Shown in pieces: positions 55,695 to 64,000 of a stretch of 64,000 bases of DNA. The first letter of the stretch is position 1. Every line of letters starts with the position of its first letter. Origin of the DNA: JBGTSJ01 sp041940305 (GTDB lineage Bacteria; Planctomycetota; Planctomycetia; Planctomycetales; Planctomycetaceae); assembly GCA_041940305.1 (NCBI GenBank), contig JBGTSJ010000009.1:62001-126000 (forward strand). The letters are read 5' to 3'. The notes under the pieces are model-generated. The model had not been told where the DNA came from. It searched no databases and was given only the letters and a program-made list of their open reading frames with translations. Position numbers and translations under genes: made by a program.

Positions 55695-56702
55695 CTATGC
55701 AGTGGGAATGTGCGGGCGTCTGCTCCCGACACGCAGGGCGGCGGAGTTGACGATGCGTTCGATCAGAGCAACGTATGGCATGCCGATGGCGGTGCAGAGC
55801 ATGGGGAGATCGGAATGCTGGGGGTGCAGCCCGGCGAGGGGATTGGCTTCGAGGAACTGCGGACGTCCATTTCCGTCGGAGCGGAGATCGATGCGTCCGG
55901 CATCGCGGCAGCCGAGCGCGTGCCAGGCAGCCAGGGCGATCCGCTCAGCTTCCTGCACTTCCAAATCATCTGCAGCGTGAACGAGGCGGTATTCGACCAG
56001 CTCCTCGCAGCGTTCTTTGTTGACGTACGAGTAGACCTCCGGCTCGGCCCCTGCGAGGAGGACGATCTCAAGGGTTCCCAGAACCTCGGCGTCGGAGCCG
56101 GTTCCCACCAATCCGACGGTGAACTCGCGGCCGGGGAGATACTCTTCGACGAGCACAGGTTGATCGTACTGTATCCGCAGTCGCGCGCAGCCGGCGCGCA
56201 GGGCGTCGTAGTCGGCGATCTTCGACGCCGGCGTGATGCCTTTGCCGGTCCCCTCGGCAATCGGCTTGATGAAAGCCGGCAACGGGAACGTGACGTCCAG
56301 GGTTGTCGGATCATCCACCACGAGCCACCGCGGCGTCGGTATCCCCTGTTCACGGACGATCGTCTTCGTCAGCCCCTTGTGCAGGGAGAGCGACATAACG
56401 AGCGGGTCGGCGAAGGTGCAAGCGATCTCGTACAGGTCGAGGATGGCGGGGACCTGCGATTCGCGAGCGACGCCCCGCAAGCCCTCGCAGATGTTGAAGA
56501 CCAGGTCCCAGCGATCTCCGCAGGCGAGTCGCTGCACCAGCTGCCGCGCGTGGCCGATCCGGTCGGTCTCATGGCCGAGCGATTGGAGGGCGTGCTCGAT
56601 GGAGTCGATGGTGTCTGCGCGATCGAACTCGGCCGTCTCCTCCTCGCTATAGCCGGCAGCCAGGTACTCGGACCGCAGATCGTACGTCAGGCCGATGCGC
56701 AT
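55695..56702 (-). CDS. ATP-grasp ligase, D-Ala-D-Ala ligase-like (first of a pair)
   Basis: 335 residues. Opening text MRIGLTYDLRSEYLAAGYSE, then DTIDSIEHALQSLGHETDRI and VFNICEGLRGVARESQVPAI (an ENIxEG-like motif typical of these Ddl-like ligases), and the ATP-grasp core KGLTKTIVREQGIPTPRW, FIKPIAEGTGKGI, VEEYLPGREFTVGLVG and RIDLRSDGNGRPQFLEANPL. It shares only the fold with its neighbour; the two are not a recent duplication. Its start overlaps the YkgJ-like gene by 16 nt, implying translational coupling. Confidence 0.85.
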   Translation of the reverse strand: MRIGLTYDLRSEYLAAGYSEEETAEFDRADTIDSIEHALQSLGHETDRIGHARQLVQRLACGDRWDLVFNICEGLRGVARESQVPAILDLYEIACTFADPLVMSLSLHKGLTKTIVREQGIPTPRWLVVDDPTTLDVTFPLPAFIKPIAEGTGKGITPASKIADYDALRAGCARLRIQYDQPVLVEEYLPGREFTVGLVGTGSDAEVLGTLEIVLLAGAEPEVYSYVNKERCEELVEYRLVHAADDLEVQEAERIALAAWHALGCRDAGRIDLRSDGNGRPQFLEANPLAGLHPQHSDLPMLCTAIGMPYVALIERIVNSAALRVGSRRPHIPTA

Positions 56703-57250
56703 GGCGAGAACCCGGTGCAGCCGTCGGACTCAAGGGATCGGGCGGCCACCGGCAGCGTTTCGGCGTGCTGCTCCTCCCGGATCTCATCGTACAGCTGTCG
56801 ATGCCAGTGCAGTGCGTCGGCGAGCCGCATGTCGAGCGCGTCGATCAGCGACTGGCCCGGGCGCAGCAACTCCACCGGGCAGCCCGGCGAGAGATCCGGC
56901 AGGATTCCTTCGGCGGTGTAGTCGTAGGGATAGAGCCGGCAGATCAGCGGCCGCACCTCAAGCGGAAGGGTGCATCCCTGCGTTCCGAGGAACGTGCAGT
57001 CGCCGTCAGGCCGGCGCTTGAGGACGCGGCGGGAACCGTCGGCCCGAAAGACATTGCGCTGCCATTCGGGGTCGTCGTCCTGGTCGGCATACGAAGGGTT
57101 GTCCGGCGCCCGGTACTCGTAGAAGTCGCTGCGCCCCGTGTACTCGCTCACGCGCCGCGCATCCCCGGGCGTCACGTAGATCTCCGAGACCTGGCAGCAT
57201 GTCTTGCGGCGGCGTGCACAGCGGACGCACAGGAATTCGTCGTCATTCAT
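56687..57250 (-). CDS. YkgJ-family cysteine-cluster protein
   Basis: 187 residues. Cysteines lie in CVRCARRRKTCC (8-19), GDCTFLGTQGC, LICRLYPYDY and SPGCPVELL, the pattern of YkgJ/Fe-S or zinc-chelating proteins. In family proteins these Cys coordinate a metal and the partner enzyme is often a modifying or peptide-related enzyme. The C-terminal 60 residues are helical. The end of the gene overlaps the first ATP-grasp gene, so it is part of that unit. The role is unknown. Confidence 0.83.
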   Translation of the reverse strand: MNDDEFLCVRCARRRKTCCQVSEIYVTPGDARRVSEYTGRSDFYEYRAPDNPSYADQDDDPEWQRNVFRADGSRRVLKRRPDGDCTFLGTQGCTLPLEVRPLICRLYPYDYTAEGILPDLSPGCPVELLRPGQSLIDALDMRLADALHWHRQLYDEIREEQHAETLPVAARSLESDGCTGFSPCASA

Positions 57251-57331
57251 GGCCGTACCGGGGCGGAGAGACCGAGCGTCCTGCTCCGCGAATCGACCGA
57301 CGCGTCATCGTGAGCGCCGCAACAGGAAGGA

Positions 57332-57558
57332 TTGATCAGGAGGCAACGGAGGAAACGGAGTCCAACACCAGGGTTGATCGAAGGAGGCAGGCATTTCAAT
57401 CGATGGCCCGTCGAAGTTTCCGGGACCGGACGTTGATCTGAACCAGAGATTCGTGTGAATGCGCTTCCAAGCAAGCTTGGCAACCAAGGATGGCGCTTCA
57501 GGGTGCATCATCGTCGTGCGAATTCCTTCCTCTGTTACCTCCGTTTCCTCCTGTTCAA
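57332..57558. repeat. imperfect inverted repeat (AACAGGAGG family) in the kamA/YkgJ spacer
   Basis: Arms 57332-57360 and 57530-57558 are complementary at 25 of 29 positions with a 169-nt core. On the minus strand the first arm starts 3 nt after the kamA stop. The arm text matches the family at 9179-9425. The spacer 57251-57561 holds no credible gene; the 5' end of the YkgJ-like gene lies 81 nt beyond the other arm. Confidence 0.75.
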
Positions 57559-57561
57559 ACT

Positions 57562-58929
57562 TCACAGCGGATCCGGATACCGGAAAGTCTTTCCTTCGAA
57601 ATTCCGCAACAGGAGGTCGTCTCCTTCGCGGCCGACGACGGTCTCCGGCTGGAGGGGGATCTTGCCGCCGCCGCCGGGGGCGTCGATGACGTAGGTGGGG
57701 ACGGCGTAGCCGGTGGTGTGGCCGCGGAGTCCCTGGATGATCTCCAGTCCCTTCGAGACCGGCGTGCGGAAGTGCGACGAACCGCTGATCGGGTCGCACT
57801 GATACAGGTAGTAGGGCCGCACGCGCATGCGGAGCAGCCGGTGGACGAGATCCTGCATCGTCTCGACCGAGTCATTGACTCCTTTGAGGAGCACCGTCTG
57901 GCAGCCGAGCGGGATGCCGGCGTCGGCCAAGCGTTCGCAGGCGCGCTGCGACTCCGGCGTGCACTCATCGGGATGCAGGAAGTGCACGCTCATCCACAGC
58001 GGATGATAGCGCTTAAGCACCCGCGTCAGCTGCGGGGTGATGCGTTGCGGGAGCACGGCCGGCATCTTGGTGCCGATGCGGATGAACTCGATGTGGGGGA
58101 TGTCCCGGAGCTTGCCGAGGATCCAGTCGAGCCGGTCCTCGTTGAGGGCCAGCGGATCGCCGCCCGAGATGAGCACGTCGCGGACCTGCTTCGCGCCGCG
58201 CAGGTAGTCGAAGATCTGCTCCAGACGGTCCTTATTCGGGACGATCTCGCCGTGACCGACGACGCGCGAGCGCGTGCAGTACCGGCAGTAGGTCGAGCAG
58301 AAGTCGAGAGCAAGGAGCAGGACGCGGTCGGGATACCGATGCACGAGCCCCGGGACCGGACTGTGGCCGTCTTCGCCGAGCGGATCGTCGGCCTCGCCCG
58401 GCATGCGGACGAACTCCGACCTGGTGGGGATGACGGTTCGCCGCAGTCCCTGTTGGGGGTTCAACCGGTCGAGCAGGCTCATGTAGTAAGGGGTGATGCC
58501 GACGGGCAGCATCATTCCCCCTTCCTGCATGGCGTCCCGCTCCTCATCGGAGAGGATCAGGACACGTTCGATCTGCTGAAGCGTGCGGAAGCGGTGCCGC
58601 GCCTGCCAGCTCCAGTCGTTCCATTCCTTGTCGGTGGCGTCGGGGAAGAACTCGCGGCGGAAGGCGCGGCGGGCCCGCGTGGCGGCGGACTTCTCGATGG
58701 CGGGCCGGCCGTTGCGCGAGGGTTCCCTGAGCCGCCGGTAGCCGGACTTCAGCGAGGCTCCGTTGCCGTTGCGTCCGCCGACGAGCGGTGCGGGCGGCGC
58801 AGCGTGCGGCTCGTGCGCGTAAGGCTGAATGGGACCGGAGAGGAACTGCGTCGGACTGGGAGGCTCTCCGTCGTCCTCACAGCGCACGAGTGAATTTGCC
58901 GCATCCGTAGCGACATCCGCCGACTGCAT
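57562..58929 (-). CDS. kamA: lysine 2,3-aminomutase (radical SAM/PLP)
   Basis: 455 residues. The radical-SAM Cys motif is CSTYCRYC (C211, C215, C218), followed by SGGDPLAL. The PLP Lys lies in DAPGGGGKIPL. The two substrate Asp positions of lysine aminomutases are present, in LLKGVND and YVIDAPGGGG, which favours lysine over glutamate as substrate. The product would be L-beta-lysine. The start at 58929 has AGGAG 8 nt upstream; an in-frame extension to 59403 is rejected. The N-terminal 90 residues are a variable Pro/Gly-rich extension. It is divergent from an MFS gene. Confidence 0.92.
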   Translation of the reverse strand: MQSADVATDAANSLVRCEDDGEPPSPTQFLSGPIQPYAHEPHAAPPAPLVGGRNGNGASLKSGYRRLREPSRNGRPAIEKSAATRARRAFRREFFPDATDKEWNDWSWQARHRFRTLQQIERVLILSDEERDAMQEGGMMLPVGITPYYMSLLDRLNPQQGLRRTVIPTRSEFVRMPGEADDPLGEDGHSPVPGLVHRYPDRVLLLALDFCSTYCRYCTRSRVVGHGEIVPNKDRLEQIFDYLRGAKQVRDVLISGGDPLALNEDRLDWILGKLRDIPHIEFIRIGTKMPAVLPQRITPQLTRVLKRYHPLWMSVHFLHPDECTPESQRACERLADAGIPLGCQTVLLKGVNDSVETMQDLVHRLLRMRVRPYYLYQCDPISGSSHFRTPVSKGLEIIQGLRGHTTGYAVPTYVIDAPGGGGKIPLQPETVVGREGDDLLLRNFEGKTFRYPDPL

Positions 58930-59323
58930 GGTCGCAGGCTCCTGGCGAGCTGAAAGCAAGACCGGCGCGCGTGCTCCTCCGCGTGCCTGGGTGAGGTCGT
59001 CCAACCGGGGACCTCGTTCGTGAGTGCACCTGTCAGCGACGGAAGCCGGCTTCATCAGCGGGACCGGAGAACATCCGGCGGGGCTTCCCGTGCAGTGGGC
59101 ACCCGGTTTACGCAAACCACATCGTGACCGGGACGGTGTTGTGATGTTCGGCGTTTGGCCCGTACAGTCCTCCAGGCTGACCGTCTTGCTTTCGGCGGGG
59201 TCGCGGTCATGCGCCCGTCGAGCGGGACCGTTTGGTCCCATGCGCGCAGAATTGAAACGTGCGCCGGCAACTCCGTCAACGGATGTCCGCGGCGTTTGCG
59301 TCCAGATTTTGGAAAATTCCGGA
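58930..59323. other. divergent spacer between kamA and an MFS gene
   Basis: 394 nt. It contains a hairpin GGGACC-GTTT-GGTCCC at 59224-59239 and several short inverted motifs. No ORF with genomic codon use is visible; frames crossing it on both strands are extensions of the flanking genes. It should hold both promoters, which I cannot place with confidence. Confidence 0.5.
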
Positions 59324-60592
59324 ATGTCGGCCAGCCGTCCTGACGCTGCGAATGAACCCGTTCCGCCGCGGTTTGCGGGGCTCGCCGCGTTATTCGGCGG
59401 CATCTATTTCATCCAGGGGATTGCGGAACCGACCGAAGGCCTGATTGCCCAGCCGGTCCGTTCGCTGCTGGAAGAGCGGGGGCGGACGGCCGCCGAGATC
59501 GCCGCGTTCATGTCGCTGCTCGGCCTGCCCTGGGCGCTGAAGCCGCTGTATGGACTGCTCGTGGACTTCGTTCCGCTGGGTCGGCAGTCTCGCCGCAACT
59601 GGCTGGTGCTGATGACGGCCGTGACGGCCATCGGCCTGGGATACGTCGCGATGGATTTGCCGGCAGCGGGACGAGACCGGCTGTTCCTCATCGTGCTGCT
59701 CGTGCCGACCGTCGGCGTGGCGTTCACCGACGTGGTGACCGACGCCCTGATGGTGGAGCGGGGCCAGCCCTGGGGTATGACGGGACGGCTGCAGTCCGTG
59801 CAGTGGGCCGCAATGTACGGGGCCACGATCCTGACCGGTTTCATCGGTGGCTGGCTGAGCCAGTCGGGTCGCCAGGACGTGGGGTTCGTGATTTGCGCGT
59901 CCGCGGCGGCCGTCTCCACGGTGCTGGCGATCACCTGGGTGAAGGAGGGCCCACGGCCGCCGGCCGGAGACGCGCTGATGCTCCGGCTCCGGATTCTGGG
60001 GCGTGCCTTTCGATCTCCGCGGTTTCTCGCGGCCGCGGCTTTTCTGTTCCTGTGGAACTTCAATCCGTTCTCCAGCGCGGTGCTGGACTACTACCTGACG
60101 CGGGAACTGAAGCTGAGCGAGCAGTTTTATGGGACCACGGTTTCGCTGTTCGCTGCGGCATCGGTCGTCGCCTCGATCGGGTATGGCTGGTACTGCCGGA
60201 AGCTCAGGCCGCCCGCGCTGATTCACCTCTCAATTGTGTGCGGCATTTTGACGACGCTCGCCTATCTGGGACTGCAGGGACGCACGACGGCCCTCGTTAT
60301 CGCGGTCCTGGCCGGATTCACCTACATGACGGGCAGCCTGATTCAACTCGACCTGGCGGCGCGAGTCTGCCCGCCGGAAGTGTCCGGCACGCTGTTCGCC
60401 ACTTTGATGGCCCTGTCCAACCTGGGGATCACCGCTGCGATGGCGTGGGGCGGCCGGCTGTACGACGATTGGTCCCTCCACGCGGGACCGCACGTCGCCT
60501 TCGACCGGCTGGTCCTGCTCGGCGCGGCGACGACGGCCGCATGCTGGCTGCTCACGCCGTGGCTGCTTCAGCGCTCTCCTTCGGGAGATTGA
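59324..60592 (+). CDS. MFS transporter (folate-biopterin-transporter-like)
   Basis: 422 residues with about twelve hydrophobic segments. The first helix region is FAGLAALFGGIYFIQGIAEP; FTDVVTDALMVERGQ after helix 4 recalls the conserved DxxTDA segment of the BT1/FBT branch; the second half has LWNFNPFSSAVLDYYLTREL. The chosen ATG at 59324 removes 100 residues of unlike sequence. It is divergent from kamA, so a role in moving an amino acid, pterin or a product of that locus is possible but unproven. Confidence 0.82.
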   Translation: MSASRPDAANEPVPPRFAGLAALFGGIYFIQGIAEPTEGLIAQPVRSLLEERGRTAAEIAAFMSLLGLPWALKPLYGLLVDFVPLGRQSRRNWLVLMTAVTAIGLGYVAMDLPAAGRDRLFLIVLLVPTVGVAFTDVVTDALMVERGQPWGMTGRLQSVQWAAMYGATILTGFIGGWLSQSGRQDVGFVICASAAAVSTVLAITWVKEGPRPPAGDALMLRLRILGRAFRSPRFLAAAAFLFLWNFNPFSSAVLDYYLTRELKLSEQFYGTTVSLFAAASVVASIGYGWYCRKLRPPALIHLSIVCGILTTLAYLGLQGRTTALVIAVLAGFTYMTGSLIQLDLAARVCPPEVSGTLFATLMALSNLGITAAMAWGGRLYDDWSLHAGPHVAFDRLVLLGAATTAACWLLTPWLLQRSPSGD

Positions 60593-60705
60593 CAACGTTG
60601 CCGGGCCGGCCGACGACAGTCGTCATGGTGTGAGCGCAGGCGTCGCGGTACGATCGACCGCAGGTATCCGCCTGCCCACCGCACTCCGAATCGAGAGCGT
60701 TGCTC

Positions 60706-61980
60706 ATGCACCGAATGACGCCGGCACTGATCCTCCTGTTGCTGAGTCGCCTGGCCGCGGCCCAGGAGCCGAACTACGACGAATCCAAAGTCCCGCAGTT
60801 CGACCTCCCGGAACCGCTCGTCTTGAGAGACGGCACACCGGTTCAGGACTCCGAGACGTGGTGGACGCAGCGACGTCCGGAGCTGCTGGATCTGTTTAAG
60901 GAACACGTTTACGGCCGCAGTCCACCGCGGCCGGACGAGGTGCCTTTTGAAGTGACCTCGACCCATGCCGACGCACTCGGGGGGAAGGCGGTGATGAAGC
61001 AGGTGGATGTCTGGTTCCTCGGGGAGCAGTCGGGGCCGGCGATGTCGGTCCTGCTCTTCGTGCCGAAAGCTGACGGTCCCGCGCCCGCGTTTCTGGGACT
61101 CAACTTCGGCGGCAACCATGCCGTCCACGATGATCCCCGGATCACGCTCAACGACGGCTGGTTTCGCAACAATCCTGATAAGGGATACGTGGACAATCGC
61201 GCAACCGAGGCGTCGCGCGGTTCTGCCGCCAGCCGCTGGCCGGTCGAGATGATCATCGATCGGGGGTACGCCCTCGCCACGGTGTACTACGGGGACATCG
61301 ACCCCGACTTTGACGACGGTTTTCAGAACGGCGTGCATCCGCTGTTTGATGAAGCGGAGAAGAAGCGCGCGCCCGACGCCTGGGGCTCGATTGCGGCCTG
61401 GGCCTGGGGGCTCAGTCGCGCTCTCGATTATCTGGAGCACGATCCGGACATTGATGCCGACCATGTCGCCGTGCTTGGTCACTCGCGACTGGGGAAGACG
61501 TCACTCTGGGCCGGCGCCAGCGACGAGCGATTCGCGATCGTGATCTCCAACAACTCCGGCTGCGGCGGGGCCGCGCTGAGCCGGCGGGCGTTCGGCGAGA
61601 CGGTCCAGCGGATCAACACCTCGTTCCCGCACTGGTTCAATGACAATTTCACGAGCTACAACGGACGCGAACAGGAGCTGCCGGTGGACCAGCATGAGCT
61701 GATTGCGCTCATCGCGCCGCGGCCGGTGTACATCGCCAGCGCTGAAGAGGATCGCTGGGCCGATCCGCGCGGCGAGTATCTCTCCGGCTACTATGCCGAC
61801 CCCGTCTATCGGCTCCTGGGCGCAGCCGGGCTGGGCAACGACAGTGACGCGCTGCCCGAGGTCAACCGGCCCGTCGCCTCAGGGACGATCGGATACCACA
61901 TCCGGACAGGCCCCCACGACGTCACGGACTACGACTGGGAACAATACCTGAACTTCGCCGACCTCCACTTTCAGCGCTGA
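60706..61980 (+). CDS. secreted alpha/beta-hydrolase, CE15 glucuronoyl-esterase-like
   Basis: 424 residues with signal MTPALILLLLSRLAAAQEP. The nucleophile elbow is GHSRLGKTS, the oxyanion/Arg region precedes NNSGCGGAALSRR, an acidic residue lies in ASAEEDRWADP and the catalytic His is in TGPHDVTDYDW. The spacing and the SRLGK motif fit bacterial CE15 esterases, which hydrolyse 4-O-methyl-glucuronoyl esters linking lignin and xylan. Start chosen is the ATG at 60706; a TTG at 60700 is in frame. Confidence 0.82.
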   Translation: MHRMTPALILLLLSRLAAAQEPNYDESKVPQFDLPEPLVLRDGTPVQDSETWWTQRRPELLDLFKEHVYGRSPPRPDEVPFEVTSTHADALGGKAVMKQVDVWFLGEQSGPAMSVLLFVPKADGPAPAFLGLNFGGNHAVHDDPRITLNDGWFRNNPDKGYVDNRATEASRGSAASRWPVEMIIDRGYALATVYYGDIDPDFDDGFQNGVHPLFDEAEKKRAPDAWGSIAAWAWGLSRALDYLEHDPDIDADHVAVLGHSRLGKTSLWAGASDERFAIVISNNSGCGGAALSRRAFGETVQRINTSFPHWFNDNFTSYNGREQELPVDQHELIALIAPRPVYIASAEEDRWADPRGEYLSGYYADPVYRLLGAAGLGNDSDALPEVNRPVASGTIGYHIRTGPHDVTDYDWEQYLNFADLHFQR

Positions 61981-62005
61981 CGATCGCCGATTTCTCCGCT
62001 ATAGT
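61977..62005 (+). promoter_or_regulatory. promoter candidate for the 62119 gene and sulfatase
   Basis: CTGACG (61977-61982), a 17-nt spacer and TATAGT (62000-62005) lie 113 nt before the ATG at 62119. The -35 overlaps the esterase stop codon. Confidence 0.5.
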
Positions 62006-62118
62006 GATATGTTGAGGGCGCCGCCGCGTCGTCGCTGCAAGCTGCGCGATCCGGCCGGCCGAGGAGCCCGAAACGGAACCGGCTGACGACACCCCCAGCG
62101 CAGGATGGTCCAGCAGCG

Positions 62119-62481
62119 ATGATCAGCGGGAGCAGAATCGTGAGTGGAAATGGAATTCGCGCCGGCGACTGGGTGATCTATCGCAAGACGAAGTTCAGCA
62201 CGCACCCCGGCCCGCGCGCCCAGAACGTTCTGCCCGCCGAGCACGGGGACGAGTACGCCTATACGGTGGACAAGTTCTGGGTGGTGGCTGACGTGCGTCC
62301 CGACGGCTCACTGCTGATCAAGACCCGCCGGGGCAAGGAGCACTCCGTTCGTCCGAACGATCCAAACCTGCGAAAGGCGAACTGGTGGGAACGGTGGCGC
62401 TACCGCAGCCGGTTCGAGGGGATCGTCGAATCGATGACAGTCGGAGCGCAGGAATCGGCCCAGCACCACACATCGGCCTGA
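62119..62481 (+). CDS. small conserved protein of unknown function, coupled to a sulfatase
   Basis: 120 residues, soluble, no signal. The text GDWVIYRKTKFSTHPGPRAQ, AYTVDKFWVVADVRPDG, TRRGKEHSV and NWWERWRYRSRF suggests a compact SH3- or KOW-like beta domain with a basic tail. I associate the start with conserved planctomycete hypotheticals but know no function. Its TGA overlaps the ATG of the following sulfatase (TGATG), a strong sign of translational coupling. Confidence 0.75.
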   Translation: MISGSRIVSGNGIRAGDWVIYRKTKFSTHPGPRAQNVLPAEHGDEYAYTVDKFWVVADVRPDGSLLIKTRRGKEHSVRPNDPNLRKANWWERWRYRSRFEGIVESMTVGAQESAQHHTSA

Positions 62482-63821
62482 TGGTCCGTTCGCTCTTCAT
62501 TCTGCTGCTGGCAGGATGCAGCACCGCCGCAACGGCCGCTGACAGGCCGAACGTTGTGGTGATTCTGGCCGATGATCTCGGTTACGGCGACCTGGGCTGC
62601 TACGGTGCGACCGACCTGCGGACTCCGCACATCGACGGTCTCGCCCGCGATGGTCTGCGCTTTACGAAGTTCTATGCGAACTGTCCGGTCTGCTCTCCCA
62701 CGCGCGCATCGCTGCTGACGGGCCGCTATCCCGATCTCGTCGGCGTCCCGGGCGTCATCCGCACGCACGCCGACAACAGTTGGGGCTGGCTCGATCCGGA
62801 CGCCGTGCTGCTGCCGGAACTGTTGAGCGACGCCGGCTATCACACGGCGATCGTCGGCAAGTGGCATCTGGGGCTGGAGTCTCCAAACCGGCCGAATGAA
62901 CGAGGGTTCGAGCACTTTCATGGTTTTCTCGGGGACATGATGGATGATTACTTTCATCATCGTCGTCATGACATCAACTACCTGCGGCTGAACGAGGAGG
63001 AGATCGATCCTGCGGGGCATGCGACGGATCTGTTCACCGCCTGGGCCTGCGAGTATCTCCGGACCCGGCAGTCCGCCGATGAGCCGTTCTTTCTGTATCT
63101 GGCGTACAATGCACCGCACACGCCGATTCAACCGCCTGATGACTGGCTGGCCCGGGTGAAGGAGCGCGAGCCCCAGATGTCGGAGCAGCGGGCGCAGCTC
63201 GCCGCGCTGATCGAGCACATGGACGACGGCATCGGCCGCGTGCTGAGCTGCCTCGACGAGAGCGGATTCGCGGGCGACACGCTGGTGATCTTCTCCAGCG
63301 ACAACGGCGGCCAGCTCAACGTCGGCGCAAGCAACGGCCCGCTGCGCGACGGCAAGCAGAGCATGTATGAGGGGGGCCTGCGCGTGCCGACGATTGTCCG
63401 TTGGCCGGGCGAAACGCGCGCGGGCTCGGAGACGGACGCCCGCGCCATGACGATGGACCTGTTCCCGACGGTGCTCGAAATCGCCGGCGCGCAGGGTGAA
63501 CATCCCATCGACGGAGTCAGCATCCTGGCGACATTGTGGGGAAAGGAGCAGCCGCCCCTCCGCGAACACTGGTTCTTCACCCGGCGCGAGGGCGGAAACG
63601 CGTACGGCGGCAAGGCGATCGACGCGGTGATTCGCGGCGACTGGAAGTTGCTGCAGAACAGCCCGTTCGCTCCGCTGGAACTGTACAATCTGCGCGACGA
63701 TCCGCAGGAGCAGCACGATCTGTCGCGCGAGCGGCCGCAGGTCTTCAATGAACTGTCGGCGGCGCTACGGCAGCAGATCCAGCGCGCCGGTGCCGTGCGG
63801 TGGCAGCCTCCGGGCGAGTGA
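62481..63821 (+). CDS. exported Cys-type sulfatase, possible lipoprotein
   Basis: 446 residues. The N terminus MVRSLFILLLAGCSTAATAA can be read as a lipobox (LAGC at 10-13) or as an ordinary signal cut before ADRPN. The active site is intact: DDLGYGD (D31), CSPTRASLLTGR (C71), GKWHLG, SSDNGGQL and the late motif GDWKLLQNSP. The start at 62481 overlaps the upstream stop; the ATG at 62385 is rejected because it reads through that gene. The substrate, presumably a sulfated polysaccharide, cannot be named. Confidence 0.93.
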   Translation: MVRSLFILLLAGCSTAATAADRPNVVVILADDLGYGDLGCYGATDLRTPHIDGLARDGLRFTKFYANCPVCSPTRASLLTGRYPDLVGVPGVIRTHADNSWGWLDPDAVLLPELLSDAGYHTAIVGKWHLGLESPNRPNERGFEHFHGFLGDMMDDYFHHRRHDINYLRLNEEEIDPAGHATDLFTAWACEYLRTRQSADEPFFLYLAYNAPHTPIQPPDDWLARVKEREPQMSEQRAQLAALIEHMDDGIGRVLSCLDESGFAGDTLVIFSSDNGGQLNVGASNGPLRDGKQSMYEGGLRVPTIVRWPGETRAGSETDARAMTMDLFPTVLEIAGAQGEHPIDGVSILATLWGKEQPPLREHWFFTRREGGNAYGGKAIDAVIRGDWKLLQNSPFAPLELYNLRDDPQEQHDLSRERPQVFNELSAALRQQIQRAGAVRWQPPGE

Positions 63822-63827
63822 AGGGTG

Positions 63828-63857
63828 TTGGAACAGGAGGTAACAGAGTGAACGGAG
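63828..63857. repeat. single arm of the AACAGGAGG repeat family
   Basis: Seven nt after the sulfatase stop, TTGGAACAGGAGGTAACAGA followed by GTGAACGGAG matches the left arms at 9179 and 57332. No partner arm was found in the remaining 143 nt, so it may lie beyond the window. The rest of the right edge, 63858-64000, shows no credible gene. Confidence 0.55.
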
Positions 63858-64000
63858 AGGGAGAGCGTACAGAGCCGATGCCCGTCATGGGGCTGGCGGA
63901 TGCATAAGACCAATTTGCAGTGCAGCGCACACAGGGTGCACTAACCATTGGTTGTCGCAGGCACAGTCCTCTTTGCCGTCCGCAGGACTGACTGCAAGAC

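Overview
The window reads as one contiguous piece of a high-GC chromosome from a planctomycete (Planctomycetota, probably class Planctomycetia). The assignment rests on gene content: two Tat-signal DUF1501 proteins, two Cys-type sulfatases plus a degenerate sulfatase relative, a PQQ-propeller/heme protein ending in a Planctomycete-type heme-binding domain, an ASPIC/UnbV FG-GAP lipoprotein, a giant Ser/Thr kinase with WD40 repeats, two MoxR ATPases with Bat-like vWA proteins, and many genes known only as conserved planctomycete hypotheticals. Genes are dense, GC3 is high and Shine-Dalgarno sites are mostly weak. I saw no tRNA or rRNA gene, CRISPR array, transposase, integrase or phage gene.

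Layout. 0-5 kb: a gene end, a DUF1501 protein, then ispA and dxs (isoprenoid precursors). 5-10.5 kb: a secreted unknown, murC-murB (peptidoglycan), an O-methyltransferase. 10.5-20 kb: mostly minus-strand envelope genes (thioredoxin-like, DUF1501, leucine-rich lipoprotein, glycosyltransferase, polytopic membrane protein), a soluble unknown and a secreted unknown. 20-30.6 kb: a co-directional run moxR / pseudo-sulfatase / moxR / DUF58 / [four-helix-bundle cassette] / BatA-like / vWA / mutM. 30.7-34.7 kb: a 998-residue dehydrogenase-like multiheme protein and a diadenylate cyclase. 35-41.9 kb: a 2278-residue HEPN-like/kinase/WD40/TPR protein. 42-48.6 kb: enolase-superfamily enzyme, zinc-ribbon RDD membrane protein, sulfatase, two small proteins and an SDR. 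48.7-51.5 kb: rplM, rpsI, an L28-like gene and convergent ribBA. 51.8-63.8 kb: amidinotransferase-fold enzyme, UnbV lipoprotein, a minus-strand set kamA / YkgJ-like / two ATP-grasp ligases facing a divergent MFS transporter, a CE15-like esterase, a small conserved protein and a second sulfatase.

The strongest unexplained structure lies between genes. At least six spacers carry imperfect inverted repeats with arms of about 29-41 nt, built from short degenerate 7-10-nt units. The sequences belong to different families, but the arms repeatedly lie within about 11 nt of an upstream stop codon and just before the next start codon. One such pair encloses a complete four-helix-bundle (IVP/Avd-like) gene and sits inside the moxR-bat run. 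A further palindromic repeat relative appears to have entered ispA in frame. The best candidate for an undescribed pathway is the lysine-aminomutase / YkgJ / double ATP-grasp / MFS neighbourhood.
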